A stretch of 64,000 bases of DNA from Acanthornis magna (taxonomy: Eukaryota > Chordata > Aves > Passeriformes > Acanthizidae), in the NCBI GenBank assembly GCA_036785705.1, contig JAWUZG010000004.1, positions 9,148,501 to 9,212,500 of the forward strand. Reading direction: 5' to 3'. The position numbers and the translations under genes are program-made. The notes beneath the pieces are model-generated. The model saw nothing but the letters and a program-made list of their open reading frames with translations, did no database searches and was not told the origin of the DNA. Shown here piece after piece: positions 35,221-48,561 of the stretch; the first letter of the stretch is position 1; every line of letters begins with the position of its first letter.

Positions 35221-38200
35221 CTTAAACTTTTATTCCATTGTTTTGCTTTAGAGTAGACTAAATCACTGCTGATGGTTGTTTTAGCCATATAGCCAGTTAT
35301 TCTACAGGAAGTTATCAGATCTGTGTCAAGTGTGTAGACCCCTACACCTGGAAAATAATTTACTGTCTATAGCATGAATATCTCATCCAGGGCCAGTGTT
35401 AAATTTAGTGTATGTATTTCAAATCCTTACATTTTTCACTAGTTATTCCATGCTTCTTGATGACAATAAGTGAAAAAAAATTAAAACAGTAATTGGATAC
35501 AATGTAGAAAACTACAACCCAATTATTAGAAAAAAAGCACAGGAAAAAGTTCTGGAGATGGCAAAACCGTCCTTAGAGTAGTGGTGACCAGTAAGCTTAC
35601 ACAAGACTTATTCTTTGTTAATGGGATGTCAGAAGAAAGAAATCATTTGTTCTGGGTCAAATAAGTGACATACGGAAGATGTTGAAAATCATATTTCAGT
35701 TCTCACAGTTCTCACAGTAAAGTACTAACTTTACCCATTGGGATTTAACTGTCCTCTGGCTCTGATGGAATTGCACCTACACTGAAGCCTAGTAAACCAG
35801 TAATTCTTAAGTAACTCCTACCTCAGTATAGCCATGGAAGAGAGGGAGGGGCCATGAATATTTTCTGGCAGCTTCACTACAGCTGAATTAAGAAACAGCT
35901 TTAGCAGCTAGTGAGTTGTTGAGGGGAAGTATGAAGGTATCATCTGCCATACTCAGACTTTTCATTGGAGACCTCCTTAAAGCGCCTATCTCCTTCCATC
36001 AGCTATCTGATGTGTTTAGTTTAGACTCAAATCCTAATTTCAGATTTGCTGCAACAGTAATTTAGACTGATTCATTCAGGCTTTTTAAGCTAATTGGTTA
36101 AATCATAATTACTCCAAAATATATAGCAGTCTTCTATTTGTGATACAACTTTTGTTCAAAACCTTTACATTTCCCAGCAAAAACATTTTAGACTGCTAAC
36201 TCAAGAAGGAAAGGCAAACTCCAGCCTAAACGTTACTCTTTTATCTTGCCTGCTACATCTTCTTCCCCTCCACATATGCACAGATGAACTCATGAAAAAT
36301 ACATTGCAAACATGAATTATAAACCCCCAGAACATATGGCAACCCATAAAGAAAAATACCTCCATAAGGGCTCTTTTGAAAATGAAAGGTTTATATTTTT
36401 TGAAACAAAACTGTGATAGCCAGCAAGCCTACAACCACTACTAGTGGTCCACATCCTCTGCTAAAGTGCAAGATCACTCCTTATTTGACACAATGCCACA
36501 ATGGATTAATGCAATGGTTATGAAAGCAAAACAATGTACATCACATTCCAAAATTGGTCCTGATACAGACACTCTTAAAACAGACAGAGATCCTTTGAAA
36601 TTGAATGGAAACTACAATACCTCATGGCTCTCTCTGCTTATTCATCACCTTTCAGACCTCAACTACTTGAGAAAAGCAGGTACTATCTGAAGTCAATTTA
36701 AATTTACAGAAATTACTAAGATCTGCCATGAAAGAAATTAATTATGTAATGCCTGGAAGGATATTAGGCACACTTAGTCAAGGAGGTGAATTTTGCCAGT
36801 ATGTGAGATGGATATATAAAACAACAAGAAGGATCTTTGTGCATCTAAATCTGCATAATTAGCACACACAGAAATTGAGCCTGGAGAAGTGGCTGAGGTT
36901 TTACCACCTGAAGTCCTCTTTTAGTGTCTTAATGATATAAATGCATTAATAGACAAAAAACTTTAGTTAAATGTCTCAGAGAGGTGAAAGGACACCTATT
37001 TTGAACTACTATCACATTACCCAAAATATAATGCAAATTGTAAAGCATTCTGAGAAAGACAGGAGAAATTATTGAAAATGGAACCACTTCGATATTTTTT
37101 TACACCCACAGTCAAATTCTCTGTAGTCGGGTTTATGTCTTCTCTGTCAAATTGTACACATTCTAATTGGGAATCATTCTGAGAATCCAACAAACATACA
37201 TTCTTGCACTGCTTCAGGTTGATCTTCTCACTGATTTTTAAAGCTTAAATTATTCATTAACTCGTTCTCAGGCACCTCTTGTGTCTCAGTCGATACACAA
37301 TAAACTTTCGTTTTGTCCCCTTTTGTCAGTAGATACTCAAGAGCATTAATGTATCACAGATTATAAGTTTTAGAGGGGTATTTTTCCTTATTCAATTTTA
37401 ATATGATAATTACAAAATTTACTTCAGGGTTAAGTGTTACTAAGTCTGTATTTCTTTCTCTGCTGGATGAGACACCGACTTATACAAAGAAAACATTTTG
37501 TGCGATATCACGCAGCTGTGAGGTCTGCAGTGCTATCAATTTCCTAGTCAGATCTTACTAGTTTTGAACATCCTAGTGATACAACATTTTCCTAAGCGTA
37601 TTACTACCTTGTATTTATCTAAATTAATTCCTTTACTCTGAGGGAACCTCTTATGACAGGGTATAATCAATCAATCATGCTTTATTTGTAGTAATTCAGC
37701 GTGACAAGTCATACTTCTCCATTTAAGTGACCAGATTCATTCTGAATGTTTACACATGTGGTATTGCTACATCTTTGCAACTTCTTAGTGCCAAGTTCAT
37801 CATTGCTATTCCTGGCTCACAGTGTCAATAAAAATCAAATTTAGCTATCTCTATCTAAAGAAGGTGATGGACTGAAGGAATAAAAAAAATATGTCTGCTA
37901 CTAAACACAACTTGCTTCTAAATACAGCATTGATGGGAAAAGTCTTACCCATGCAAACTGTGCAATATATCCATTTTGCTTTAGCAATAAGGAACGTGCC
38001 TGCCTTGTATGAGACAGGGCATTTATCTGACTGTGTATTTCAAGTATAGAGTGACTCTAGGCTTAGACTCACTAGGCCATGCTCTGAGGTGAATTCCATC
38101 CTAAAGTATTAAGTTTTTAAGTGTCAAAAATCATTTGACATCCACAAATTAAGGTCTTCCTGTCGTGAATGAAAACATGAGGAACTAACTTCAAAAATAC

Positions 38201-39865
38201 TGATGGAGACAATTAGGTGATAGATTAGTTTTGTTGATTGTTTTTCTGTATCTTCTGTATTTTGAAACCTCATGGCTGTATATTCAAACTAATTATAGGG
38301 TCCCTATACTGTTCTCAAATAAAAGCTTAGAAATAATTGTTCCAATTATAATAAGTTTTAAGATCTTTATACAGCAATGTATTTAGGAGATTGGAACAAC
38401 AGAACATTTTCATGTGCAGAAAAATCCTTTCAAAGTCTTTTAGATGTTCTTATATTACTAGATTTCAAATGTATTAAACATTAGATTTGCTACAATAAAG
38501 ATTTATCTCTTGAAGGATTTTCTAAATTGCATCATTTTCCTGGTTTGATTGGTAGACCAATACACAGGTGAAACTACTGTATGATCACACTATAAACTTG
38601 TATGAACATCATATCTCAAAATAGAATATGTATTAATGTCATGCTGACAATTAGACTGAAAATGTAACTAAAAAAGAAGAAAAAAAAGGAGAAAACAGCC
38701 AACTATTTTTCTGACCTTACGAGATTTTATTGTAGAAGGTTCATATAATGCTAGAAAACAGATGACTGAACCCTGGCATATACAATTTTACACTGAATAA
38801 GTGGTATCTAGCCCAAAGATTTGATTACCTGAATGGTAAAAATGTAAATACACTGATATATGAAATACAGGTCTAAACAGATTAGCCAAGGGCTAAAAAA
38901 TAGATTGCTTTAAATGTATAAATTAGTAATTTGGACTCTCTCAAAAAAGTTTTTAGATTCACACAGATGGCTATTTCATCTACGCCTTGTGATATGTGGG
39001 TGTGAAAATTATAATGGAACTAAACCTTACTGCTGATTAACAGAAAGCATCTGTGCTCCTAACATAAATACAACAATCAAGCACTAAAACAATAACCATG
39101 GAGAAATATTTCTGATCTTAAAGCTCCTTAGTGGAGAATAGCTATTTAATACGATTTCAGAATTACTGCTTGAGAAAATGACAGTGATAAACCACCAATT
39201 TATTTTTTTTTCAACATAATTAACTTTGCAGAGAGCTTCTTTTGATTTCTGGAACTCTGCAGGTAATTTTAGCTGGCATCATACCTTCCATCCACAAAAC
39301 TGAATGTAGGACTTCTACTTTTCTCCACTATGTGCATATGTCATTAATTTAAGAATTAACCAATAAGTTTAAGGCATACACCAGATACCTTAGCTTAAAT
39401 TCAGTAATATTACTTGGTGTTAGTGAATGTTTGGAAGTTTCACTGAGGCAAATTTTAAAAAAAGTGTTATTTTTTCTTTGAGAGTGTTGAAGAGACCTTG
39501 ATCAACTTTTTTCCTCACATATTCTACAGCAAAACACATAATAAAAGCTGTTATAATATGCAGTGGTCACAGTTGTCCCGTTATGTTTCAGTCTTAGACT
39601 ATATATCAAGCTTAAACCACATTAATTAAAACTATAAAATATATGCTTTTTAAGTACTGACTTTATTAGGTATTTAAATAAATAAATAGTCAAGAGATGT
39701 CTTGGAGGCTTTACGTTAGAATTAATTGGATTTCGAAAGCATATGTTTTGTTTTTAGTGATTGAGGTTGAAATTATCTAGAGTACAATGCACACAAATAA
39801 AGATTAGAACTTCTTTATGTCAAACACTCAGTGATACATTATCTTATTCCAACATTTCCTGATTT
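35221..39865. other. AT-rich unique sequence, no gene seen
   Basis: About 4.6 kb with almost no long open frame (one of 74 codons at 36466-36690), no recognised repeat family and no RNA gene. Confidence 0.65.
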
Positions 39866-39951
39866 TTTCTTCGGTTGTTTTTATTTTTTTATTTTTGGGT
39901 TTTGGGGGCTTTTTCTGTTGTTTTGGTTTTTTTGGGTTTTTTTGTTAACAT
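39866..39951. repeat. T/G-rich low-complexity tract
   Basis: Plus strand alternates T runs with GGG and GGGGG (GGGTTTTGGGGGC, GGTTTTTTTGGGTTTTTTTG). Confidence 0.9.
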
Positions 39952-42649
39952 AAGTTATGCAGTGTGTTCTTCTTTCTTTCTCAAGCTCTTGTATGCAAAG
40001 GTACACAGTGTTTCAGCTCAATAGTTTAGTACTCTGGCCTGAAGAGAAACTGTCAAACTGGAAATTCTGAAGCAGAATTTGATCAGCAAACTAATCATGA
40101 AAAATTTTTTAAATAATCAGAACATGTTTTATTTTACTATTAATTTTAAACCTTACTGGAATACAATCTCCTGTATGTGTTCTCCTGTTTTCCATGCTGG
40201 CTTTGATATTTATTGCAATCTATTCTTAACATGAATCACAACTCAGAAGACCTTGTTTCAACTTTTAAGGAGAATACATCATATTCACTTTCTGGCATAA
40301 GTGAACAAAATATTTCATGCTTCTTTCCAGCTGAAAGAAAGAGGTTTTTCATTGCCTCTTCTTTATCAAAACAAGAAGGAGGTGCACCTGACAACAAAAA
40401 CACAAGATGAAGCAGTGTGTAAGCAAGTATGGAGGAGCAAGGTTGACTGATGTACAAAGTGATTGCGGAAATATAATTAAAACAGAAGGAAGTCCCAATT
40501 ATCCTTTTGGTTTCAGGTTTTTTTTTAAAATATTGTCCCATATCCCCTTTTCTTAATGTTTTTCATTGCATTTTGTATACTGAAGAACTACAGCCACTAT
40601 TGGATTCTTCACCTGAAATGTAGAAATTGCCAAGGAGTTCTAAGCAAATAATACCTGGCTGTGTTTACAGGGAAGATTTATAAGTCTATAGCGTTTAAAA
40701 GTCAATAAATAGTTCCTATGTCAATCTTTCTATGACTCCTTTTTACTTAAAAGTAAGTTTGTAATGTTTTCAAAAGTCATGGATTGAAAGATGCAAGTTT
40801 TCAGTCAAAGCAATCAGAGGGATAATAGAATGTAGCAATGGTACTGGGCAACAGGTGTTTGAACTGAGAATATCTTTGATGAAAAATGGATAATTATAGA
40901 GAGCTTTGTGTTAAGTTTGAATCCATCTAAGTACATAGATTAAAGTGTGTGATGTGTCAGATGCCATGAATTCTGAAGCCTACATAATTCATCATGGGGT
41001 TCAGTGCTCCTTTTGCAACTGACAAAGACTGGTGTTAAGGTGCTCTAATAAAGATGTTTTCTTTGCTGAATAACTGATGGATGAAAGAAGACCTTTTTTT
41101 TTTTTAAATATATCATGGATAAACTGTTAGTCTTCTGTGAAGGGATAGTCAATCTTGAGAATGAAATTAGCAGTTTACCTTATGTTCGTAAGGTGTTAAT
41201 TTTACACCACCTACTTTCTTTCTCGCAGACACGTTGCATGCAAAAAATTCATCTGTTTTAGGATTCTCAGCCCAAACACAAAAAATTTTCTTATCTCAAC
41301 AAATATGATTGATGCATGAAAACAAGCTAGAAAGCACATATTTCAGTTGCTTGCAAAAGCTCTCCCTAAAATGAAGTGTATCACTGAACTAGAAAGAATA
41401 TAGTTTTTCCTGTGGCCAAAGACAGCCTGTTGTTTGTTCAGACAAAGGACTTCATAAAATTAGGTGTTACAGCACCATCTGGTGACTCCTATTTAATATC
41501 TTATGAATAAGTGCAACATCTTAGTGGTAATAATTTTCTTTAATTGGAATAAAGAGAATGTTTTCTTACATATATTAAGTAATAGTATTAGTGGAAAATA
41601 ATGATTCTACTCTGATGTGGAAACACGCCCACTATTGCATGACCTGATTACTCTTGCACTATCATAATCCCGTGTGTTGGCTCTTTGGGGCAGAGACTGA
41701 TCATTAGTCTATAGAAATGGACAGTAAGCCCTAAAAGAGAGTTCTAAGGAAAAATAATGTAAAAGGGACCAGACTGTTTATTAGAAAGACAGGTTAGTGC
41801 TATGAATTTATAAAGACAAATTCAGTATGTATCATTTTAGTAGCTAGAATGAAAATGCACCTGAATTATGATTTTAAATCCTTTTTTAACTATATTTTTC
41901 ATCTATTTTTAGCAGATAGGTCACTAGTTGTATTAAGGAGTAATGAAGGCAACATGAACTAAGTTCATCTGTTCAACTAACAACTGCATTTAACCAAATC
42001 TTAGAAAAAAAACATTGGAAGAAACATTTTGGTCAGGCCACATTTCCACTTTTAAGAAAAGCCCCTAGTTTGGCTCTCTTTGGAAAGAAATTGAGTCGTC
42101 ATCCAGAGGTATAAAAAGGTACTGAAGTACCCAGAGGTACTAAAAAGCAAATGATCATATGTGGAAACACACCTCCAAGATGCAACATTACAGTGAAATC
42201 CCTAACGGTTTTATATAGATTTGCTTTCTCAGAGTGCAATTCAGACCAAAAGCTCTGAGAATTATCAGTATTTCCTAATTACATTCATAATGGCAAATTA
42301 CTCTATGAAAGCTAATATATGTAAGAAAAAAAACATATTTAAACCTTTTATGTTTTTATCAATCAGAAATCTTCAATACTTTTTGTTGAGTTATTAGTCT
42401 CAGCAGCACAAGAAATCATTTTGGATAACTTACCTGTAGATTTTGCAGATGTAGAACTATATTTGCAGGGTGGAAGAAATTATGGGGGGGTTCCTGAAAC
42501 AGAAACAAGTCTCTCCAATCTAATTAACTGTGACCTTTTGGACTTGAAAAAAAAATAATTTTAGAGGAATGTCAATTTATTAAGACTGATGCATTTTGTT
42601 GCTGTTAGTAAGGCAGGTTTAGTTTTTCAGGAAATGTATGTACTCCAAG
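39952..42649. other. AT-rich unique sequence, no gene seen
   Basis: Frames are open on both strands at 40213-40541 without motifs. A poly(T) run lies near 41094-41104. A CTCF-like core at 41472-41485 is discussed under findings. Confidence 0.55.
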
Positions 42650-43062
42650 AACTCAAAGACAGCAAAAAGGAGAGGAATAAAGTGTTGGAACTCTTCAGCT
42701 TTGAGAAAAGAGAGCTCAAGGGAATCTTATCCATGTGCATAAATTTCTGATAGGGAAAAGTAAAGAAGATGGAGACAGAGTTTTCTCAGTGATACCCAGA
42801 GACAGACGAGAGCCAAGAGATGCAAATTGAAATACAATAAAATTCATTTCATCATAAAAAATATTTTTCTTTGTGATTTGGTCTAGCACTGGAATAAGTT
42901 TCCCAGGAAGACTGTGGAGTACCTATCCCTGTAGTTATTTAAAACTCAACTGGATAAAGCCGTGTAGAGCCTCCTGTAGGTGACCTCACACTGAGAAACA
43001 CCGATGGATTAGCAATTTCCAGAGGCTCCTGCCAGCCTTGTCCAGACTGGGATTCTGTCACA
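42650..43062 (+). mobile_element. Old, decayed CR1 LINE 3' end
   Basis: The order of blocks matches a CR1 3' region, with heavy substitution and small indels. They are a CTTCAGCTTTGAGAAAAGAG block (42694), AATCTTATCCATGTGCATAA (42723), AAGAAGATGGAGACAGAGTT, a TTGAAATACA block, the CACTGGAATAAGTTTCCCAG block (42888) and CTCAACTGGATAAAGCCGTG (42945). The end is AATTTCCAGAGGCTCCTGCC...GGGATTCTGTCA. It is the most diverged CR1 copy in the window. Confidence 0.85.
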
Positions 43063-43721
43063 ATTTATACCAAGTGTATAAAGTGAAAGGCTGTGAATAC
43101 CCTTGAATTTCATGTTATTTCCTGAAACACAAAATAATCAACATTCTTTAGGACAACTCAAAGTATGTCCTAATATTTTTATTGGATAACACTTATTTTA
43201 ATTCTTCTATGCTGTCTCAGATGCCAGGTTTCCCCTAAACAGATTATCCCTTTGACATTTCAGTCAGTAAATATTGTTAGGAGATGCCTAGTCCTTTATA
43301 AATCTGTTTTCCTTTTCTTAAGAAAGTTGTTCACACACTTGAGTTCAGAGATACTTACTTTTCTGTTTTTCTTCTGCTTTGAAAAGCCTCAAGTTACCAT
43401 TTGCATGTTCAGTTAAAATAGATTCCTACATCATCTTTATATCCAAAGTCATGCACTCTTTAGTACTGCCAATTTCAAATCTCCAGTTGAATCCACATCT
43501 GGGAGAGCCTTTTAATACAAATATGCCAAGAGAGCAAAATTACATCCATATTGAACATTAGCAGTTTATGATAATATTTCAATGTTACCTGTTAGAAAAG
43601 GACCAGAGAGTGAACAAAGACGTCTCTTGTAGTCCTATTTCAGTACTTCTTTATTATGGAAAAGATTGCTAATTTAGTAGTGCCAAAAAGCCTTTAAACT
43701 GGATATTATTATTTCAATCTT
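43063..43721. other. Unique sequence between two CR1 copies
   Basis: No gene or repeat family is recognised. It ends in the G/T-rich tract that precedes the minus-strand CR1. Confidence 0.6.
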
Positions 43722-43850
43722 TGGGGTTTTGGGGGAGGGGATGTTTGGAGGTTTTTTGTGCGGTTTTTTTTGGTTTTTGTTTTTTTTTTTTTTTAATTTT
43801 TAGTGTCATTTTTTGGTTTTGCTTGTTTGTTTTGTTCTGGTTTTATCCGT
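43722..43850. repeat. T/G-rich low-complexity tract with G runs
   Basis: It contains GGGGTTTTGGGGGAGGGG (43722-43739) and long T runs interspersed with GG. It abuts the 3' side of the minus-strand CR1, so on that strand it reads as an A/C-rich tract downstream of the element. Confidence 0.88.
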
Positions 43851-43879
43851 ATTAATAATCGAATAATCACTCCGACCGA

Positions 43880-44600
43880 AAGGAATCTTAGCTGATCTGT
43901 CAGTTATACCTCCTGCTCAGAAAAAGGTCAATGCTGAATTCAGGCCAAGTTTACCAAGGCTCTTCTACCATCAAGACTTGAAGACTTCAAAGAACAGACA
44001 CTTCACAGCCCCTCTGGGCAACCTGTTTGCATGCTCAATTATCTTCATAGTGTTTTTTTTTCCTTATTCAGAAACACACCTGTCTGAATTTACATTTCTC
44101 TTTTCCCCCTTTGTACTGCTGTGCACCCCAGTAATGACTCTGGCTGCACCTTCCCAGCAAGCTACTCCCAAGCATTGTAGGGTTGTTATTAGGTCCCCAT
44201 CAGCCCTCTTGCTCAGGCTGAACAAGTGGGATTCCTTCAGCTGGTCCTCACAAAATGTACATTTCTAGTAATCTGGACATGCTTTAAATCTGTTAAATTA
44301 TCTCCACGGCAAGAAATAGGAATTGTAACATTAATATTTGACAACAGTTCTTCTCAATGTTCTAATGTTGTGCTAAAATTTGAGGGGGAAAGAAATTGTG
44401 AGATTTTAATAGTGTAGTATTCACATCTATTTTCTCTTTGTCTATAATCTACTATACCAACTATTACTTTATGCTTTCTTCAGAACTCTTTCAACCTGTC
44501 TTCACAAGAGAGGTGTTCCAGCCTTCCGGTCATCTTTATGGCCCTCCTCTGGGCACTCTCCAACAAGTTTATGTCCTTCTTATGCTATTGAATACCATGA
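43880..44600 (-). mobile_element. Decayed CR1 LINE 3' end, minus strand, interrupted
   Basis: Minus-strand CR1 blocks are visible on the plus strand as CAGCCCCTCTGGGCAACCTG (44007-44026), GCTCAATTATCTTCATAGTG (44033), CTTGCTCAGGCTGAACAAGT (44209), and then, after a gap, CTTCACAAGAGAGGTGTTCC (44500), TGGCCCTCCTCTGGGCACTC (44539) and ATGTCCTTCTTATGC (44571). In other CR1 copies these last blocks directly follow the block ending near 44253. Here about 236 bp of unrelated AT-rich sequence separates them. Confidence 0.82.
44254..44489. other. Non-CR1 insert splitting the minus-strand CR1
   Basis: This segment has no CR1 similarity that I can see. It is flanked by related 18-mers (44236-44253 and 44490-44507) that agree at 14 of 18 positions, as a decayed target duplication might. 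It has no poly(A) tail or terminal inverted repeat. Confidence 0.45.
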
Positions 44601-47600
44601 CAAGGCCATGTTCATTGATCATCAAGGTAAGTGATGCTGCACAGCTAGTGTTCGCATGACTAAAACTTTGTATTCCCTTCAAAACTAGTGTTTTGTCCCT
44701 AAAGTACCCTGAAATATTCCCTCAGCTGTGCTATCTCTCAGATCATGAGTAAGAATAGGCAGGGGATATCTGTTCTGCACTAACTGTAGCTGTTCTAGGG
44801 AGCCTACCAAACATGAAAAAAAGAAGAAAATATTATAATTGCACACTATTGGCTGTGCCTATCCCCTGCTGCATTTTGTCTGTTTTTATAGATATTGCCC
44901 TCAGGTTCAATTATGACTTTGGTTTTCACTTTGAAAGCATGTAGTGATTTCTCTAGGGTCATACGCATGAAAGTTTTCTATTCACACATGTTCACAGCTA
45001 TGACTATCTGAAATTTACTCCAGTTCCAGTTTGGGTTTTTTTCCAGCTCACAGTTCACTGACAGAGGGAGGGGCTACACTGAGATAATAATTCTAAATCA
45101 TCAGTTAAAGACACATTTTGTACATATGTGTAGATTGAACAAATCTTGAACATACTTCTTCAGAGTTCTAAATGCAATTTTTTTTGCATTATATGCTTAT
45201 CATAAGCAACAACATGGATTTCAAATAAAACAATATATGTGTACTAATTTCTACATTTGAATATTATTGCTTGAAAATATCACATGAACATACAACTATT
45301 AATTACATATGTGTGCTTAATGACCTTTGTAATTTGAGTTTCAGATGATCAGAAAAATAAACCTGATATTCAAACATAAGATGTAATTAAAATATGAGTA
45401 AGTGACATAAGCCCTCCACTTGAGAGGACCAGCCAGTACAACTTCTAAAATGAAATATTGTTTATCACCAGCATGAAATACCTGGAAGATTAAGAAACAG
45501 AAAATATTAAGATTACATATTACCTCCATTCACATATTTTAAGTGGAGAAATTATTTCCCTTTGCTAATGGTCCCTAGACTAAGACATTGCTAAGACTTA
45601 TATTGACTTAGTTACATTATTTTAATATGAGTAAAATGGGTATCTTGCCCTCCCCACGGGCAAGTAGGCAAGATTCTCTTGCCTGCTTAGGTAGACTACT
45701 TGCTCAAAAACCTGGAGTCTTTGCCTTATTAATAGGCCCCAGGTAACAGAAGGATTTATTAAGAAATATAATCCAATCCACATTGGGTAGATTCAGTGAC
45801 AGATTGTTAGTGCAGAAATATTTTTGAAATAAGGTAAAATCTCTAAGCATATGTCATATACAAAATTACTTCAGATCCAAAAATTGTACAGTTAGCTGCA
45901 CTTATATCTTCCTTGCTTCTGTTCATTTTTTTCATTTTTACTCCTGCATTAAAAACAATTTCCAGACTCAGCTTCGGAATTTTCAACAGACTCAGTCTTT
46001 AAAATGAAAAATAAATTATACTTTTCTCAAACCACCTCAACATTCAATACAAAATTCATGCATCTCTTTTCAAATTATGGATCACAATTACACATTAAAA
46101 TTATTGGTTTATCAATATTGGTAAAATATTAAATGCAATATAACCCACAACATTAATAAAAATGAGAACTTTTACTCAGGTACCAGTTTGTGGCAGATTT
46201 CAATAACTATGCTTTTCCCTGAAAATGGACATCTTTCTTTGCTTTACAGGTATTTAAATGTATATATCTTTAAAACACCGGTTAATTACCTTGATGCCTT
46301 GCAGTTTAAAGATTTTTGTGCCTTATAGCTAAAAGATTTATAAAGTCAATGTGCCTTTCAAAACAGTCAACTCCTTTTTTTTTAAGATCCTTAATGAGGC
46401 TGGAAAGTCTTATAGCTGATTGAAGTTTGTTTACTCAATAAGTAACAGCTCCTACAGTTTAGCTACTGAAAGTGATATAATTAACAGCTTCTGTTAACTC
46501 TAAGGGATTCTAGACATGTCAACATCACAACTGATACTAAATGTGTTGCTGAACCACATTTAAAACTGCACCTCAGGTATTGGTTACTGGCAAAAACTAT
46601 TCCAAATACAAAAAGGGAAAAATAATTTGTTACCTAATTTAGAAAAGACAGGAATGTCAAATAATTCACACATTCTTTCTGTGAAACCTTCATCAGATCA
46701 TAGTTTGTGTAGGATATGAAGATTTTATCTAGGAAATCTAAGTTTCCTGAAGTCACCAGTGAAATTCAAAACACCTGATGTAATGAGAGCCAGGAGTTCA
46801 TACCCAGGTTTATAAAGTTTAGACAAACTACAAGGAACTGATTTTTTTTCCTTCTAATAACAGCATGTTGTCCATTTTTTTAACTGCAGTAGATAAATAT
46901 CTATGCTAAGCTAAATGTTATGAATGATGCTTGTGTCTCTGACTAGAGGACAAAGGACATAAGATACATTGCCACCTCCTTGTTACCGGCCATTTATAAG
47001 GTTAGAAAGTATGTGTGGTCATTTCTATAGTTAAAGTACTTGTCTCAACTCTTTTCAATGAAGAAACTTAATTTCCACTATAAATTTTATCCCAGAGATG
47101 AATTTTGATGCCAATTATGCCAGTAGAGAGAGACATAACTGTCTCCTAATGCAGAAGACAGCTGACATCTGACATAGTTGGGATGAAAATTTTTCTGGAG
47201 GGATTTATTTTTCTTCCGCAGCAACAAAGTCATTACCATATACATTAAACACCTGGCTAAACTGGCTCCTAACATTTAGGTGGCTAAAATGAAGGGAGAT
47301 GACACTCGTAACTATGATTATGGTGCACTGTGTGTGTTGCCTACAGGAAAAAATTCTGATTATTGGATTTTTAATATGGGTTTGTCAACAAGAAATATAT
47401 CAAGCAAATGCAACAGTGAGGGAAAAGAAATGAATGAAGGCTCAGTGTCTGTGTATCTATCTCCTCAAGTTCCTTCAAGCTGATGTTAGGCATACCAACT
47501 TATTTTTATAATCAAGTATATTCAAGGCAAGCTGTGGGATAGAAAGGAGGATCTGTAGGACAAAACCTAATAATACTGTTTTTCCTTTTCTGTCAGGGTT

Positions 47601-48414
47601 GCACATAGTACAGTTTTTGGTTGCCCATTTCATAATGCAATAATTATGACAGCATGATTGTTCATATTGAGTAAATTAATACGATGTGGTGTAGATGGGT
47701 CCCTCTCTTGACCAAATATGTTTTGTCTCTTACATATGTCTAATATATATATCCCCTGTGTTATCAGAGAATCACTATGAAACCTTATTTCCAGGTTGGT
47801 TTCAATATGTGCATTTGTCTTTTGTGATCAGTGAGACAGACTTAGCTCATGATTAATTAAAACATTTGTTAAAATGCTAGAGAACTTTCAAGCTTTTCTT
47901 GAGGCTTATAATTTTATTCCAAAATCTATATTACAACTAATAAGTGAAATTAATAGCACTCCCATCCTTTCATTAATTGCTTAAAGAATTGTACCCTTTT
48001 TAAATTAGGAGCAAAGCTATCATTGTATTCTGTGGAAAGCAACATAAGTATTTGAACTCTATCATTTTTGTGCCATGCAGGCCAGTATCTTATCTTGGGG
48101 AAAGACCCAATCAGCACAGAAAAGGAAGCTTTCTGACTGACTTAGGGGCAGATCATTAGAATAACACTTGCAGGCCACAAGACAAAGAGTCAAAGAAGTA
48201 TGGGAACCACATCGCCTGAAGCAGGGGTAGAAAGAGAGACCAGCTCCTGGGAAAGAAAGGTGAAGTAACTGAAAAGAAAGCAATAGAAACAGGCTGATAA
48301 ATAAATGCAAAGGAAAAGAGAAAAGGGGTAGTGGAAAAGGGCAAGTGTAAAGGGAAGGGCCCACTCAACAATTCTTAGTAGGAGCTGTTATTAAAAGGCT
48401 TAAACAGGAAATTG
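44601..48414. other. AT-rich unique sequence, no gene seen
   Basis: Frames are short and without motifs. The 100-codon minus-strand frame at 48062-48364 is the Pro/Leu/Phe-rich translation of purine-rich DNA leading into the next repeat. Confidence 0.55.
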
Positions 48415-48561
48415 GGGAAGGGAAGGGAAGGGAAGGGAAGGGAAGGGAAGGGAAGGGAAGGGAAGGGAAGGGAAGGGAAGGGAAGGGAAGGGAAGGGAAG
48501 GGAAGGGAAGGGAAGGGAAGGGAAGGGAAGGGAAGGGAAGGGAAGGGAAGGGAAGGGAAGG
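48415..48561. repeat. (GGGAA)29 pentanucleotide array
   Basis: Twenty-nine uninterrupted copies run from 48415 to 48559, plus a partial unit. On the minus strand it translates as repeated Leu-Pro-Phe-Pro-Ser, which explains the open frames of 66 and 91 codons there; these are not genes. The surrounding 48100-48650 is also purine-rich. Confidence 0.98.
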
